Program-made: the position numbers and the translations under genes
Shown here: in pieces, positions 18,335 through 28,948 of the stretch
How the letters are laid out: every line of letters begins with the position of its first letter
Numbering within the stretch: position 1 is the stretch's first letter
NCBI RefSeq assembly: GCF_004770905.1
Contig: NZ_RQHT01000001.1
Location: 46,759-110,758 of the forward strand
Direction: 5' to 3'
Source: Leptospira bandrabouensis
Lineage (GTDB): Bacteria; Spirochaetota; Leptospiria; Leptospirales; Leptospiraceae
Length of the DNA: 64,000 nucleotides
The notes under the pieces: model-generated
Told to the model about the DNA's origin: nothing
The model's input: the letters and a program-made list of their open reading frames with translations, nothing else
Databases searched by the model: none

Positions 18335-19809
18335 GATTTCTATTTTTAACTTTCACATCCCTATTTTTAATATCTTTTCCTCTAAGAGCAGGTCTTTTAG
18401 AGGATTATTGGAAGGCCATCCAAAATACCAAAGAGAAATTTGATATTGAAGACCATAGTCCCAAACGGTTTAGTTTTCGGTTGGGAGGTGAAATTCCAGG
18501 AGTCTTACATAAAGAATCTCTAAACCATGAAATCTTTTGGTTTTGCCAAAAATACATTGATAAATACCACGCAAACTACCCTTACCCAAGATATAAAGAT
18601 GACATTAGATCTCACCTAACTGATTTATACGGAGATCCATCTCAAAATTTTTTAAGTGGGAAGTTATCCTTTTCCTGTTTTTCTGGTTGGAAAGAAGGAA
18701 GTTCCCTTTTAAAACTCTCGTTTTTTATGAATGATGATGAGTTTAATCCTTATCGTTGGGATTATTACGATTCCAAAGGACAATTGTTTTTAACCGAAGA
18801 AGATGAAACAAAAAATGGGAAAAAAGATAGTTTCACTTATTATTCACATTCTGGTTGTCCCAAAGAAATCACAAAAGACAAAAACGATTTTGGTGCCATA
18901 GATGAATGGTGGTATTATAAAAACTGCCAACTGGTTCGTATTGAATATGATGCTAACGAAAACGGATTTCGGGAACGAATTTGCCATTATGAAAATGGAA
19001 AAGAATCGTATTGCGAAGGTGTGGGCGAAAAAGAAGAAAGAGAAGCCATCCAACTAGAAAATAATCAAAAATTCCAAGAAGCACTTTCGTATTATCGAAA
19101 ATCGTTAAAGGAATATAAAAAAGAAGTTCCGAATGGAACCTCTCGAACCTGTTCCCTATTAAAAAAAATTGCCAACATAGAATACAATGAAAGAGATTTT
19201 GTTTCATTTACAAAAACATTAGATGAATTTTTTTCCTACCGTGCTTGTGAATCTGATTCCTTGGACGTATTAATTTATAAATCTTATTATTATTTATATG
19301 TACTTGGTGACTATAAAACGGCAAAAGATAGTTATCAGAAAACATCAGAAATTTATAGAAAAACCAATGGGGAAATTAGTCCTGAAATTCTTTTGAACTT
19401 AGCTTATGCACAATTTATGGACAAAGATCCTTACTCTTGTTTAGCCAGTTTAGACAAACTCAATAGCCGAAGACTCACAGCCTATCCGCGATTTTTTCTC
19501 TTCTATTACCGGGGTTCCTGTGAACTTAGTCTTGGTCGTTTTGAGGATGCCTACACAAACTTAAAACGAGCACAGATTTTGGGTGGTGAACGAGAATTTT
19601 TGCCAGTGGTATACTACAAATTAGGAAGGGCTTCGTTTGCTACCAATAGGGAACAAGAAGGAAACCTTTGGACTCACCAAGCACTTTTATATGATTTTGA
19701 ATTATTTGAAAAAATGGAATCAGATCCTCTATTTGCTAACTTCTTTGAATCAGCCAACGGGAAATCGCACAAAAGAAAATATTACTTGAACAAACAAAAA
19801 AAACAATAA
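18331..19809 (+). CDS. Secreted TPR-repeat protein
   Basis: This 492-residue protein starts at TTG overlapping the previous stop (TTGA), with a signal peptide (FLFLTFTSLFLISFPLRAG). The N-terminal ~200 residues are an unassigned aromatic, acidic domain with Asp/Asn-rich turns (DSKGQLFLTEEDETKNGKKD) resembling YD-type or toxin_15-like text-repeat proteins. From ~residue 225, several TPR-like helix pairs follow (NNQKFQEALSYYRKSLKEY, GDYKTAKDSYQKTSEIY, RFEDAYTNLKRAQIL). It is probably periplasmic and involved in protein interactions; no specific function is claimed. Confidence 0.78.
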   Translation: MRFLFLTFTSLFLISFPLRAGLLEDYWKAIQNTKEKFDIEDHSPKRFSFRLGGEIPGVLHKESLNHEIFWFCQKYIDKYHANYPYPRYKDDIRSHLTDLYGDPSQNFLSGKLSFSCFSGWKEGSSLLKLSFFMNDDEFNPYRWDYYDSKGQLFLTEEDETKNGKKDSFTYYSHSGCPKEITKDKNDFGAIDEWWYYKNCQLVRIEYDANENGFRERICHYENGKESYCEGVGEKEEREAIQLENNQKFQEALSYYRKSLKEYKKEVPNGTSRTCSLLKKIANIEYNERDFVSFTKTLDEFFSYRACESDSLDVLIYKSYYYLYVLGDYKTAKDSYQKTSEIYRKTNGEISPEILLNLAYAQFMDKDPYSCLASLDKLNSRRLTAYPRFFLFYYRGSCELSLGRFEDAYTNLKRAQILGGEREFLPVVYYKLGRASFATNREQEGNLWTHQALLYDFELFEKMESDPLFANFFESANGKSHKRKYYLNKQKKQ

Positions 19810-19840
19810 AATTCAGCTCCTACGGAGACTAAAACAATCA

Positions 19841-21715
19841 ATGAAAAATTTTACGACGCTGAATGATGTTTTTTATTATGCGAATCGAGCATACGGAACC
19901 AAAGAAATGTTCTTTGGAAAAGATGCAGGAAAAAACTTTTTGGGTCGTACGTTTTCGGATATCTTTCATAAAGCAGAAAACCTCGCTTTATCTCTGTTAC
20001 AAATGGGTTTACAACCAGGGGATAGAATTGGACTTATGGCTGACAACAGAACCGAATGGGCAATTGCAGACATAGCCACTCTGTTAAACGGTGCAGTGAA
20101 TGTACCAAGAGGGTCCGATTCCACACCGCAAGAAATTGAATACATTCTAAGCCACTCCGAAAGTAAATACTGCTTTGTAGAACATGAGAAATTATATGAA
20201 TCTTTAAAACCTGTCCTTTCCAATACAAAAGTAGAAAAAGTAATTATTTTAGATCCAGGATTTCGCTCTAGTGACAATCTCGCCGTTCCCATGGATACAT
20301 TGATTAAAGAGGGAGAATCATTTAGAAAAAATCTTCCTTCCTTGGAACTTCGATCCAAACAAGTGAAACCAGATGATTTATTTACCATCATTTATACTTC
20401 AGGAACCACGGGAATGCCAAAAGGTGTGATGCTCACTCACCAAAACATGGTATACAATGTGGTTATAGTTCCGCCCCGTGTTGGATTAAAAACATCCGAT
20501 AGAACTCTATCGATCCTTCCTGTATGGCATATTTTTGAACGTGCCATTGATTATGCAATTATTGCGGAAGGTGCATCCATTGCTTATACGAACATTAGGG
20601 ATCTAAGAGACGATTTCCAAAAAATAAAACCAACCTTTATGGCTTCGGCTCCGAGACTTTGGGAAAACCTCTATCTGGGCATCAAACAAAAGTTAGAAAA
20701 AGCACCGGAAAACAAACGTAAACTTTTTGATTTTGCCTATGATGTCTGCAAAAAATTTAAAGACGGACAAGACTACCTTGCGGGAAACAAACTCCTAACA
20801 AAAGAAGAGTCTCCCTTTGAAAGAGCAAAAAATACGGCCCTATCGCTTGGATATGTATTCAATCTATTTTTACTCGCAAAAGTTTTAGATGGACTGGTAT
20901 TTTCAAAAATAAGAGATGTACTTGGTGGTCACCTAACGGGTACTATTTCCGGTGGAGGTGCCCTCCCCGCTCATGTGGATGAGTTTTTTAACGTAATTGG
21001 AATTCCTGTGTATGAAGGTTACGGAATGACAGAATGTGCACCAATTATCTCTGTTAGGTCTGTTGGGAAAGTAGTCCAAGGCTCTGTGGGAAAATGGCCG
21101 GATGGAACGGCAGTGAAAATTGTGAATGAACAAGGCGAATCGGTTCCGAAAGGAAAAATGGGAATCATTCATATCAAAGGCCCACAGGTAATGAAGGGAT
21201 ATTATAAAAATGAAGAAGCAACTTCCAAAGCCATTCACGACGGTTGGATGAATACTGGGGATTTAGGATTCATTTCCTTTAACGACACTTTGTCTGTGCG
21301 AGGAAGAGTCAAAGACACCATCGTGTTACTCGGAGGAGAAAACGTAGAACCTGTCCCTATCGAAAATTTACTTTTGGAAAATCCTCTCATCAACCAAGTA
21401 ATCGTTGTTGGACAAGATCAAAAGTCCTTAACGGCTCTCCTTTGGCCTGATAAAGACAGAATGAAAGAAGTAGGACTGCAAACAAAAGAGGGTGAGGACC
21501 TAAACCAAAACAAAGACGTCAGACTCTACTACCAAAACCTTATCAAAAAACAGATCTCCTCTGAAAATGGATTTAAATCTTTTGAAAAACTTTCTGACTT
21601 TCGTTTTTTGCCAAAGCCAATGGAAGTGGGCGAAGAACTGACGAATCTTTTCAAAATGAAAAGAAACGTCATTCACGATAAATACAAAGATCTTATCAAA
21701 TCAATGTATAATTAA
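19841..21715 (+). CDS. Long-chain fatty acid--CoA ligase (AMP-binding)
   Basis: This 624-residue adenylate-forming enzyme activates long-chain fatty acids to acyl-CoA. The AMP-binding P-loop is YTSGTTGMPKGVMLTH (~residue 184). The A5 block is YEGYGMTEC, the A7 block is GWMNTGDLG, and a VRGRVKDTIVLLGGENVEP block holds the hinge and CoA region. Its length and long insert match the bacterial long-chain (eukaryote-like) ACSL group. CGGAG lies upstream of the ATG. Its 3' end overlaps pepN by 4 bases, convergently. Confidence 0.92.
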   Translation: MKNFTTLNDVFYYANRAYGTKEMFFGKDAGKNFLGRTFSDIFHKAENLALSLLQMGLQPGDRIGLMADNRTEWAIADIATLLNGAVNVPRGSDSTPQEIEYILSHSESKYCFVEHEKLYESLKPVLSNTKVEKVIILDPGFRSSDNLAVPMDTLIKEGESFRKNLPSLELRSKQVKPDDLFTIIYTSGTTGMPKGVMLTHQNMVYNVVIVPPRVGLKTSDRTLSILPVWHIFERAIDYAIIAEGASIAYTNIRDLRDDFQKIKPTFMASAPRLWENLYLGIKQKLEKAPENKRKLFDFAYDVCKKFKDGQDYLAGNKLLTKEESPFERAKNTALSLGYVFNLFLLAKVLDGLVFSKIRDVLGGHLTGTISGGGALPAHVDEFFNVIGIPVYEGYGMTECAPIISVRSVGKVVQGSVGKWPDGTAVKIVNEQGESVPKGKMGIIHIKGPQVMKGYYKNEEATSKAIHDGWMNTGDLGFISFNDTLSVRGRVKDTIVLLGGENVEPVPIENLLLENPLINQVIVVGQDQKSLTALLWPDKDRMKEVGLQTKEGEDLNQNKDVRLYYQNLIKKQISSENGFKSFEKLSDFRFLPKPMEVGEELTNLFKMKRNVIHDKYKDLIKSMYN

Positions 21716-24294
21716 AGAGAATCTAAAATAGTACCAAGAACTTCTCCCAATTCTTTAGAAAGATGGGGGAGGTTCTGGAGTTTCATTAGTTCCCTTTTTG
21801 CCATTTTCGGTAGGTCTCCCTTTTGTTTAGATACAGGTGAAAATAATTTAGTTAAAGCTGCGGCCATTTGCGGATTGATTTCATTGAGAACGCCTATCCT
21901 TTCTGCAATAAAAACGTAACCACTCCCATCTTCTTTATGAAAACTCAATGGATTTCTCGCCAAACTAAAATACAAGGAACGGACTTTATTAGGATTACGT
22001 ACATTAAACTGGGGATGTTTTTCTAATGTTTCTGCCACTTGAGTGCGATCCTCTCCAGAACTTACTTGAGCAGCAAACCATACATCTAAAACCAAATTGT
22101 CCTTTTTCCACTTTTCAAAAAAAGAATGAACTGCGTTTTCTTTCTCCTTCGATTCAATTTCTAAAAGATATCTCATGGCAGAAACTTCTTCACTCATATG
22201 TTTTGCTTCTCTTTGTTCCATAACTGCCAATTTTTCAAACCTTTTAGATGGATCGTATAACAAGTAATAAAGAGCCGTGTTTTTTAATTTTCGTTTCCCA
22301 ATTTCTTCTTTGGTTTGGATGGGGATGGTTTTTCTGTTTTCCTCAAGTAAAATTTGGAAATTTTTGGTGAAGGTAGTGGCAATCGTTTGAAGGGCCCAAA
22401 CTCTTAGTGTTTGAATTTTGGTAAATTCATAACAATTCAGATTTTCACTGATTTGTGTTAAACCTGGAAAGGATAGATAAAAACTCAGATACGTTTTTTC
22501 CCAGTTTTGGGTAAAAGATTCTGCAATCGTTTCTAAAATTTGTGAAAAGTTTTCTTCCTTACCAGAATTAAGAGACTTACGAAACCAATCGAAGATTAAA
22601 TTTTGAAAGGCAAAAAACCTTGCCACACCATCTGTTTCTACCCTTGCTAATGTTTTAATTTCTTCTTCGGATTGGTTGTAATCCAAACGCACCGGACTCG
22701 AAAGGGATCGAAATAAAGAAATGATTGGTTTTGTTCCTATCGTATCTAAAGCAGGAACTTTTATTTGATCCCTTTCTCCAGACATTATCCTTTTATCTTC
22801 TGAAATAAGGTTTCCATGCAGATCAAAAACAGCGAAAGAATTTGAAAATACCAAAGGATATTCTCCCGCGCCTGTATCAATGAGATCAAAATTCCATTCA
22901 TTTGATTCTTTTGTGTAACTTTCTTTTACAGAAATCAATGGAGTTCCCTTTCGGTGATACCAATTACGAAGGTAAGGAATGGATTTACCGATTACCTCTT
23001 CCATGGAAGAAATATATTCTTCATAAGTTACTCCCTGACCATCATACTTAGTAAGGTAATGTTTTAATCCTTTTTTAAAATTTTCTCTACCAAGAAGTTC
23101 CGAAATCAAACGAATGACTTCGGCTCCTTTTTCATAAACTGTCACAGTATAAAAATTATTCATCTCCTTATAGGATTTAGGAAGGATGGGGTGTGACATG
23201 GGACCTTGGTCTTCTGGAAATTGAAATTCTTTCAAAAATAATACATCTTTGATTCGTTTGACAGCGGGATCTGTCATATCCTCCGTAAACCATTGGTCAC
23301 GAAATACAGTGAGACCTTCTTTGAGTGTTAGATTGAACCAATTTCTAAGAGTAACACGGTTTCCTGTCCAGTTATGAAAATATTCATGAGCAATCACGGC
23401 AAGAATGGATTCAAAACTTTCATCCGTTGCTGATTTTTTATCAGCTAATACCAATTTTGCGTTAAATAAATTTAGACCTTTATTTTCCATCGCACCCATG
23501 TTAAAATCTTCAACGGCAACGATCATAAATAGATCCAAATCATACTCTAATCCGAAAGTGTCCTCATCCCATTTCATTGCTTTTTTTAATGAATCAAAAG
23601 CAAATCCAACTTTCTCTTCGTTTCCTTTTTCTACAAAAATCTTAAGAGTAATCTCTCTACCTGATTTCGTTTGAAAGGAATCTTTGGTCTCAATTAGTTC
23701 GCCGGCAACGAGTGCAAAAAGATAAGATGGTTTTGGAAAAGGATCTTCCCAGATGACTTCTCGTTTACTGTCTCCCATTTGGTTTTCACCCACAAAGTTT
23801 CCATTGGACAACATCACTGGAAATAGTGATTTCTCGCCGGCAATGGTGACACGAAACCGCATCATATTGTCAGGTCTATCGATCGAATAAACGATTTTAC
23901 GAAATCCTTCGGGTTCGTTTTGGGTACAAAGCATAGATCCCGATTTGTACAAACCTTCGAGTGAAGTATTTTTTGCCGGACAAATCCGGTTTTCTACAGT
24001 GAGTTGAAATTCTTTCTTCGGAGGGTGGGAAATAAGAATCCCTGAATCCGTAACTTGGTATTCGTTTGGGTCAAGAATAGCCCCATCCATTCGGAGAGAT
24101 AAAAACTCTAAAGATTCGCCATAAAGAAATAGTGGTTCAATGGTTTCGGCTTGAAGGATTACATCATATTCGGCTCTGACAACTGTCAGGTGCAAATCTA
24201 AATCAAATCGTAAATTGACTTTGGGAGTAAGCCATGGGCAAGGTTTGTAGTCTTCTAATTTGTGGACGAGAGAGGAGGATGAGGATGAGGTCAT
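21712..24294 (-). CDS. pepN: Aminopeptidase N (M1 family)
   Basis: This 860-residue cytoplasmic zinc aminopeptidase trims N-terminal residues from peptides. The substrate-recognition motif GAMENKGLN and the zinc-binding HEYFHNWTGNRVTLRNWFNLT.LKEGLT region (HExxH around residue 300, second Glu in LKEGLT) are intact. The length and HNWTGNRVT text match the E. coli PepN type rather than the eukaryotic LTA4-hydrolase type. The N-terminus begins with a run of six Ser residues after MT. Confidence 0.95.
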   Translation of the reverse strand: MTSSSSSSLVHKLEDYKPCPWLTPKVNLRFDLDLHLTVVRAEYDVILQAETIEPLFLYGESLEFLSLRMDGAILDPNEYQVTDSGILISHPPKKEFQLTVENRICPAKNTSLEGLYKSGSMLCTQNEPEGFRKIVYSIDRPDNMMRFRVTIAGEKSLFPVMLSNGNFVGENQMGDSKREVIWEDPFPKPSYLFALVAGELIETKDSFQTKSGREITLKIFVEKGNEEKVGFAFDSLKKAMKWDEDTFGLEYDLDLFMIVAVEDFNMGAMENKGLNLFNAKLVLADKKSATDESFESILAVIAHEYFHNWTGNRVTLRNWFNLTLKEGLTVFRDQWFTEDMTDPAVKRIKDVLFLKEFQFPEDQGPMSHPILPKSYKEMNNFYTVTVYEKGAEVIRLISELLGRENFKKGLKHYLTKYDGQGVTYEEYISSMEEVIGKSIPYLRNWYHRKGTPLISVKESYTKESNEWNFDLIDTGAGEYPLVFSNSFAVFDLHGNLISEDKRIMSGERDQIKVPALDTIGTKPIISLFRSLSSPVRLDYNQSEEEIKTLARVETDGVARFFAFQNLIFDWFRKSLNSGKEENFSQILETIAESFTQNWEKTYLSFYLSFPGLTQISENLNCYEFTKIQTLRVWALQTIATTFTKNFQILLEENRKTIPIQTKEEIGKRKLKNTALYYLLYDPSKRFEKLAVMEQREAKHMSEEVSAMRYLLEIESKEKENAVHSFFEKWKKDNLVLDVWFAAQVSSGEDRTQVAETLEKHPQFNVRNPNKVRSLYFSLARNPLSFHKEDGSGYVFIAERIGVLNEINPQMAAALTKLFSPVSKQKGDLPKMAKRELMKLQNLPHLSKELGEVLGTILDSL

Positions 24295-24335
24295 CCTCCT
24301 TCTTTATAGGATGACCTATCCCGGAAAAGTGAATT

Positions 24336-24605
24336 TTAGTTCTGTTTCTCTTTTCTTTTATCCTCGGCAAAGGTAACCTTTAAATTCCTTCCATCGACAG
24401 GTTGTCCATTCATCTGGGTTACCGCCTCTTCCGCTTCTTCTGGATTCGCATAGGTGATGAAAGCAAAACCTCTAAAATTTCCAGTTTCCCGATCATGAAT
24501 CATTTTCAGATCTTGAATTACTCCGTAAACGGAGAAAATCTGGCGTATATTTTCTTCCTTAAGGGAAAATTTTAAATTTCCCACATAAATTTTGTTAGAA
24601 ACCAT
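24336..24605 (-). CDS. RRM-domain RNA-binding protein
   Basis: This 89-residue protein is essentially one RNA recognition motif. RNP2 is KIYVGNLKF (residues ~5-13) and RNP1 is NFRGFAFITY (~43-52), with a short Lys/Glu tail. Such single-RRM proteins occur in cyanobacteria and some spirochaetes and may act in RNA binding or stress responses. I chose the ATG at 24605 because GAGGA lies 6 bases upstream and the RRM then starts at the N-terminus; a longer frame to 24704 has no family sequence. Confidence 0.9.
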   Translation of the reverse strand: MVSNKIYVGNLKFSLKEENIRQIFSVYGVIQDLKMIHDRETGNFRGFAFITYANPEEAEEAVTQMNGQPVDGRNLKVTFAEDKRKEKQN

Positions 24606-24750
24606 TCCTGTCCTCGTAAAACACAATGCACGCCCCAATGTCCTGGGAGCCGGGTCGATTAGATACAATGGAAAGAAAATGTCAACATCAAATATTTCTT
24701 GCATATTCTGAAAGATAACAATTTATTTAAAACGCTTCCCAGGTATCCTC

Positions 24751-26421
24751 TTGAACGAAAAACCCTATATCTTATGTATCGATGACGAATTCTTCATTCT
24801 TTGGAATCTAAAGGAACAATTAAAGAAAGTCTTTGGGTCCAGTTTTACCATCGAAACTGCTGAAAGCGCGGAAACAGCAAAAGAAATTATGAAAGAAATT
24901 GCGGGCACCTCCGCAGACCTAGCCGTTGTGATCTGTGATCATGTGATGCCTGGTCAAAAAGGTGATGAATTCCTCATTGAAATGCAGGAGAGCCATCCTC
25001 GAACTAAAAAAATAATGCTGACAGGTCAGGCACCGGCCCAGGCGATTGGAAATGCCCTAAACCACGGTTGTTTGTATCGTTACCTTTCGAAACCTTGGGA
25101 TGCGCACGATTTAGAACTAACCATCAAACAAGCCATTGACGCTTATTTCCAAGAAAAGTCCTTAGAAGAAAAAAATAAGGAACTGGCAGACAATCTTTAT
25201 TTTCACAGAGATACCAAGTATCCTAATTTTGAATCTTTGGTGAAACAATTAAAAGCGGAAGGAGATCCTAACAAAAACCATTCTATTGTACTCATTAAAG
25301 TTGTTAGTTTCCCAATCATCATCAAAACATTCGGTATCGAAGTTTACAGAAAGCTGTTTAAAAAATTATTACAGCTGCTCACCGTTCATTTGCAAAACGA
25401 AGAAAAAGTTTTTCATATTGATTCCGATGAAATTGCCGTTTTATCCGATCTCCCCGAACCAAGCTTAGTAGAAAAGATCCGGAGTTTTTGTATGATTTTA
25501 AAATCGGATGATTTGGTTTTGGATGGAGTGGGATTTCATTTGGATTGTCGTTATTCTTCGGCCGCAGGGCAAGAGGATTGTTTTTACAAAGCAAAACTTG
25601 CCTTATTTCGAGCAGAAGCACAAGGATCTTCTGATTTTGTCTCTTATACAGATGAACATTCCATAGACAATCATCTACAGAACTTTCAACTCAGTCAAAA
25701 AATTCAATCGGCTATCACAAAAAAACAAATTGTTCCCTACTTCCAAGGTATTGTGGACAACCAAACAAAACAAATTAGAAAATTTGAATGTTTAGCAAGA
25801 ATCAAAGATAGAGATGCCATCCTAACTCCAGATTCCTTTCTAAATTTAGCAAGAGTTACAGGAAGCATTCGTATGATTGGTTTGCAGATGATCGATGAAT
25901 CCATGAACTTTTTTTCTGATAAACAATTTGATTTTTCGATTAACCTAACAGAATCAGAATTAGAATACAAAAGTTTTAGCAAATGGGTAGAATCAAGGTT
26001 ATCACATTACAAAATTGACCCAAGCCGAGTTACCTTTGAAATTTTGGAAGATATAAGTTTTTCAGAAAACAAATATAGTTTATCCACCATTCGTGACCTA
26101 AAGAACATTGGTTGTGAAATTGCCATTGATGACTTTGGTGTCCAGTATTCAAACCTTGCCCGTTTGTTAGAATTCGAACCTGATTATTTAAAAATTGATG
26201 GCCAATTTATTAAAAACCTACCGGAAAACAAAACCGCATATCTCCTTGTACAAGGGATTGTAGAACTGGCGCGAGGAATTGGTGCCAAAGTGGTAGCAGA
26301 ATTTGTGGATCGCCCTGCCATTCAGGATATGATTGAAACCTTGGGAATTGAATATTCCCAAGGATATCTGTTTATGAAACCTTCGCCTGCTCTTCCGACA
26401 GCGGCTAATTTACAGTTGTAA
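24751..26421 (+). CDS. Response regulator with EAL domain (c-di-GMP phosphodiesterase)
   Basis: This 556-residue protein starts at TTG. An N-terminal receiver domain has the acidic pair IDDE (~10-13), phospho-acceptor Asp in VVICDHVMPG (~63) and Lys in YLSKPWD (~112). A middle domain (~150-300) looks like a degenerate GGDEF without the GGDEF motif. The C-terminal EAL domain shows ECLARI (in place of EALLR), NLTESEL, EILEDI, IDDFG, LKIDGQF and AEFVD, so most catalytic and metal residues seem retained. It probably hydrolyses c-di-GMP under phosphorelay control. Confidence 0.88.
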   Translation: MNEKPYILCIDDEFFILWNLKEQLKKVFGSSFTIETAESAETAKEIMKEIAGTSADLAVVICDHVMPGQKGDEFLIEMQESHPRTKKIMLTGQAPAQAIGNALNHGCLYRYLSKPWDAHDLELTIKQAIDAYFQEKSLEEKNKELADNLYFHRDTKYPNFESLVKQLKAEGDPNKNHSIVLIKVVSFPIIIKTFGIEVYRKLFKKLLQLLTVHLQNEEKVFHIDSDEIAVLSDLPEPSLVEKIRSFCMILKSDDLVLDGVGFHLDCRYSSAAGQEDCFYKAKLALFRAEAQGSSDFVSYTDEHSIDNHLQNFQLSQKIQSAITKKQIVPYFQGIVDNQTKQIRKFECLARIKDRDAILTPDSFLNLARVTGSIRMIGLQMIDESMNFFSDKQFDFSINLTESELEYKSFSKWVESRLSHYKIDPSRVTFEILEDISFSENKYSLSTIRDLKNIGCEIAIDDFGVQYSNLARLLEFEPDYLKIDGQFIKNLPENKTAYLLVQGIVELARGIGAKVVAEFVDRPAIQDMIETLGIEYSQGYLFMKPSPALPTAANLQL

Positions 26422-28875
26422 GGTGACTCCGAAATTAACCTGACGAAACGGTCCTGGTTGGATTCCTTCCGGCAAACGCGAAGAAATGTACTTTCGATCT
26501 TGTAGGTTTTTTCCAGAAAGAAACACCGACCAATTGTCTTTTTTGTAGCCAATGTTTGCATTTACTAATTCGTATGCAGGAATTTCTCCGTCTAACCCGG
26601 AAACATCAGATTTAATACCAACATAATTCAAAATCGTTCTATTATTTGCTGTGGTACCTGCCGTATCATACCAACTCACAGTTTTAGAATTTTCTAAATC
26701 GTGAAATTGTTTTGAAAAATATTGCCATTCCACTCTAACATAAAATCCAGTGCTTCGGCTTGAGATTCCAAGTGAAAGTGTAAGGATATCTCTTGAAACA
26801 TAAGGAAGGCGGTTTCCATTTGTGTCTACATGTGCGAATGGATTGGAATCACCCTTGGACCAGGCACCAAGGTTATAAGTATATTGGTTTGATTTAGCTT
26901 CTGTCCTTGTGTAAATAATATCTAAAGGAATTTGATAGTCTAACTTCCAAAATTGTCCAAAGTCAAAAGTCATATTGGTTTCCACACCACGGTGAATGGA
27001 TCTACCTGCATTCACAGGCCTTGACCCTAAGTTTCCACCAGCTGCAGAACTATTGATGATTTGGTCTTCGAAGTTTAATAGATAACCAACCAATTGACCA
27101 CTGAAATATTCGGTAATATCTCCCCTAACACCCGTTTCATAGTTCCAAGAACGTTCTGGCTTTAATACTAAATCTTCTGCTGTAGGTGAAATGGCAGATT
27201 CATACCGAGGCGGTGAAAATCCTCTATGAACACCCGTAAACCAAGTCATATTCTTGGCAAAATCCAAAGTAGTTCCAAAACCAGGTAGGACAATTTGGTT
27301 TTTAGCTGTGGCAGTTTTATCTAACTGCACAGTAGGATTGGTTCCCGAAAAATAATCAAATGTAGCTGGATCAAAATCTCTTCTTGCACGATTGATAGAG
27401 CGTGTTTGCGTAAAGGACTCATATCGCACCCCAGGGATTACAGAAAATTTTTCTGTTAGGCGGATCCTATCCTGCAAATAAACAGAAACTGCTTTTGCAG
27501 ACCTTCTTTCATCATCTCGAAGTTCTCCACTATTAGCCAAACTTGTTTGAGATTGTAATAAAACAGCAGGCGTTGATCCCACTCCATTCGGATAGATTAC
27601 AAAATCAGGGGTCGTTGGACCATTCAAAAGTTGTACTTTTGCCATATCTAAATGGTAACGTGTTCCCAAATCAATTTCGTGTTTGATTGAACCTGTTTCG
27701 ATTTCAGTTTGTAATTTGGTTTCGATGCCGGCAAACTTATAGGTTCTGTCTCTATGAGCGTTAGTTCCCCTCATCCAAATGGTGTCCCCTGGTCTATCTG
27801 TATAAGGTTCTCCATCATAGGTCGCAAGTGTGTCTGTTGGTTTGGTGCTCCCCCGTGAATTTCTTGAATAATTCTGTCTTGCCCAGTTCCTTTCAGTATA
27901 GGCTGAATACACACGAGTGATGAGTTTTGTTTTTTCGGAAAGGCTCCACTCATGTCCTATGGAAAAACTATAACGTTCAATGGTTCTTTTATCATTTTGT
28001 GCCGGGTTGTCTTTAGGATTGTTTTGAAACATTCCGGTAGTCAGACCAACATAGGTGGCTTGGGATTCTTGTTGGTGGAATCCTACTTTAGTAGTAAGGT
28101 TATGTTTTTCATTTAATTGGTGTATGGTTTTCAAATTGGCTTCATTGACAAAGTAACCTTGGTTGGCACGAAACCCATCTCCCTGTTTTCTAAGTACGTT
28201 AACGTCAAATCCAGTATTACCAAAGGTTCCCCCGTAGTTTACCATTTGGCTGAAATAAGCATTTTCACCCCCTATGGTTTGAATATTTAATGTAGGATCT
28301 TTAGGAGGACGTCTAGTGATAAAGTTTACCACTCCGCCAATGGTAGATGGTCCAAAAAGAATGGAACCGGAACCCTTTACCACTTCAATTCGTTCCATTC
28401 TTTCAATTGAAGGAGTATAATACATCTCTGGTTCCCCATAGGGGTTTAGCGATGTAAAGAGTCCATCTTCTAAAATAAGAACCTTTCTGGATACTTCTCC
28501 GCTCACACCACGAAACCCTAAATTCATAGTAAGACCTGCAGGATCTTGGTACCGAATGTTGGCTCCTGGTACTCGGCGTAAAACTTCCATATTGTCAGTG
28601 GGTCTTGTTTCTTCTAAAAACTTTTTAGTGATGATAGTGGCAGAACCGGGAATTCTTTTTAGATCTTTTTTATCCCCAATCACTCGAATTTCTGCTTTCT
28701 TCCATTTCGGATCCTCTGGATTCTCTTCTGGAATTTCTTGTGTTTCCTTAGGTGTTTGATCTTGCGATTCTGAATTTGGTTTCGTGTTTGCTTCTTGTGC
28801 CTGTAACTGTATGGTTTCAGGAACGGCAATAAGGGCTAGGACCAAAATACAACTGAGAAGTAGTTTCATTTTCAT
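26410..28875 (-). CDS. TonB-dependent outer-membrane receptor (FecA-like)
   Basis: This 821-residue protein has a signal peptide, then a Gln/Glu/Pro-rich stretch and a TonB-box/plug domain (~60-195) with RRVPGANIRYQDPAG, RGVSGEVSRKVLILEDG and RIEVVKGSGSILFGPSTIGGVVNFITRR. A C-terminal 22-strand barrel ends in a Phe/Leu terminal strand (QVNFGVTLQL). It probably imports ferric citrate or another siderophore; the FecA-like label is from overall pattern only. Its 3' end overlaps the EAL gene by 12 bases. Confidence 0.9.
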   Translation of the reverse strand: MKMKLLLSCILVLALIAVPETIQLQAQEANTKPNSESQDQTPKETQEIPEENPEDPKWKKAEIRVIGDKKDLKRIPGSATIITKKFLEETRPTDNMEVLRRVPGANIRYQDPAGLTMNLGFRGVSGEVSRKVLILEDGLFTSLNPYGEPEMYYTPSIERMERIEVVKGSGSILFGPSTIGGVVNFITRRPPKDPTLNIQTIGGENAYFSQMVNYGGTFGNTGFDVNVLRKQGDGFRANQGYFVNEANLKTIHQLNEKHNLTTKVGFHQQESQATYVGLTTGMFQNNPKDNPAQNDKRTIERYSFSIGHEWSLSEKTKLITRVYSAYTERNWARQNYSRNSRGSTKPTDTLATYDGEPYTDRPGDTIWMRGTNAHRDRTYKFAGIETKLQTEIETGSIKHEIDLGTRYHLDMAKVQLLNGPTTPDFVIYPNGVGSTPAVLLQSQTSLANSGELRDDERRSAKAVSVYLQDRIRLTEKFSVIPGVRYESFTQTRSINRARRDFDPATFDYFSGTNPTVQLDKTATAKNQIVLPGFGTTLDFAKNMTWFTGVHRGFSPPRYESAISPTAEDLVLKPERSWNYETGVRGDITEYFSGQLVGYLLNFEDQIINSSAAGGNLGSRPVNAGRSIHRGVETNMTFDFGQFWKLDYQIPLDIIYTRTEAKSNQYTYNLGAWSKGDSNPFAHVDTNGNRLPYVSRDILTLSLGISSRSTGFYVRVEWQYFSKQFHDLENSKTVSWYDTAGTTANNRTILNYVGIKSDVSGLDGEIPAYELVNANIGYKKDNWSVFLSGKNLQDRKYISSRLPEGIQPGPFRQVNFGVTLQL

Positions 28876-28948
28876 ATAATTTTAATACTGAGACTAGAAT
28901 TCATTTAAATAGATGGGGAACAACTGAAATTTGAGACAAGGAAGCTTT

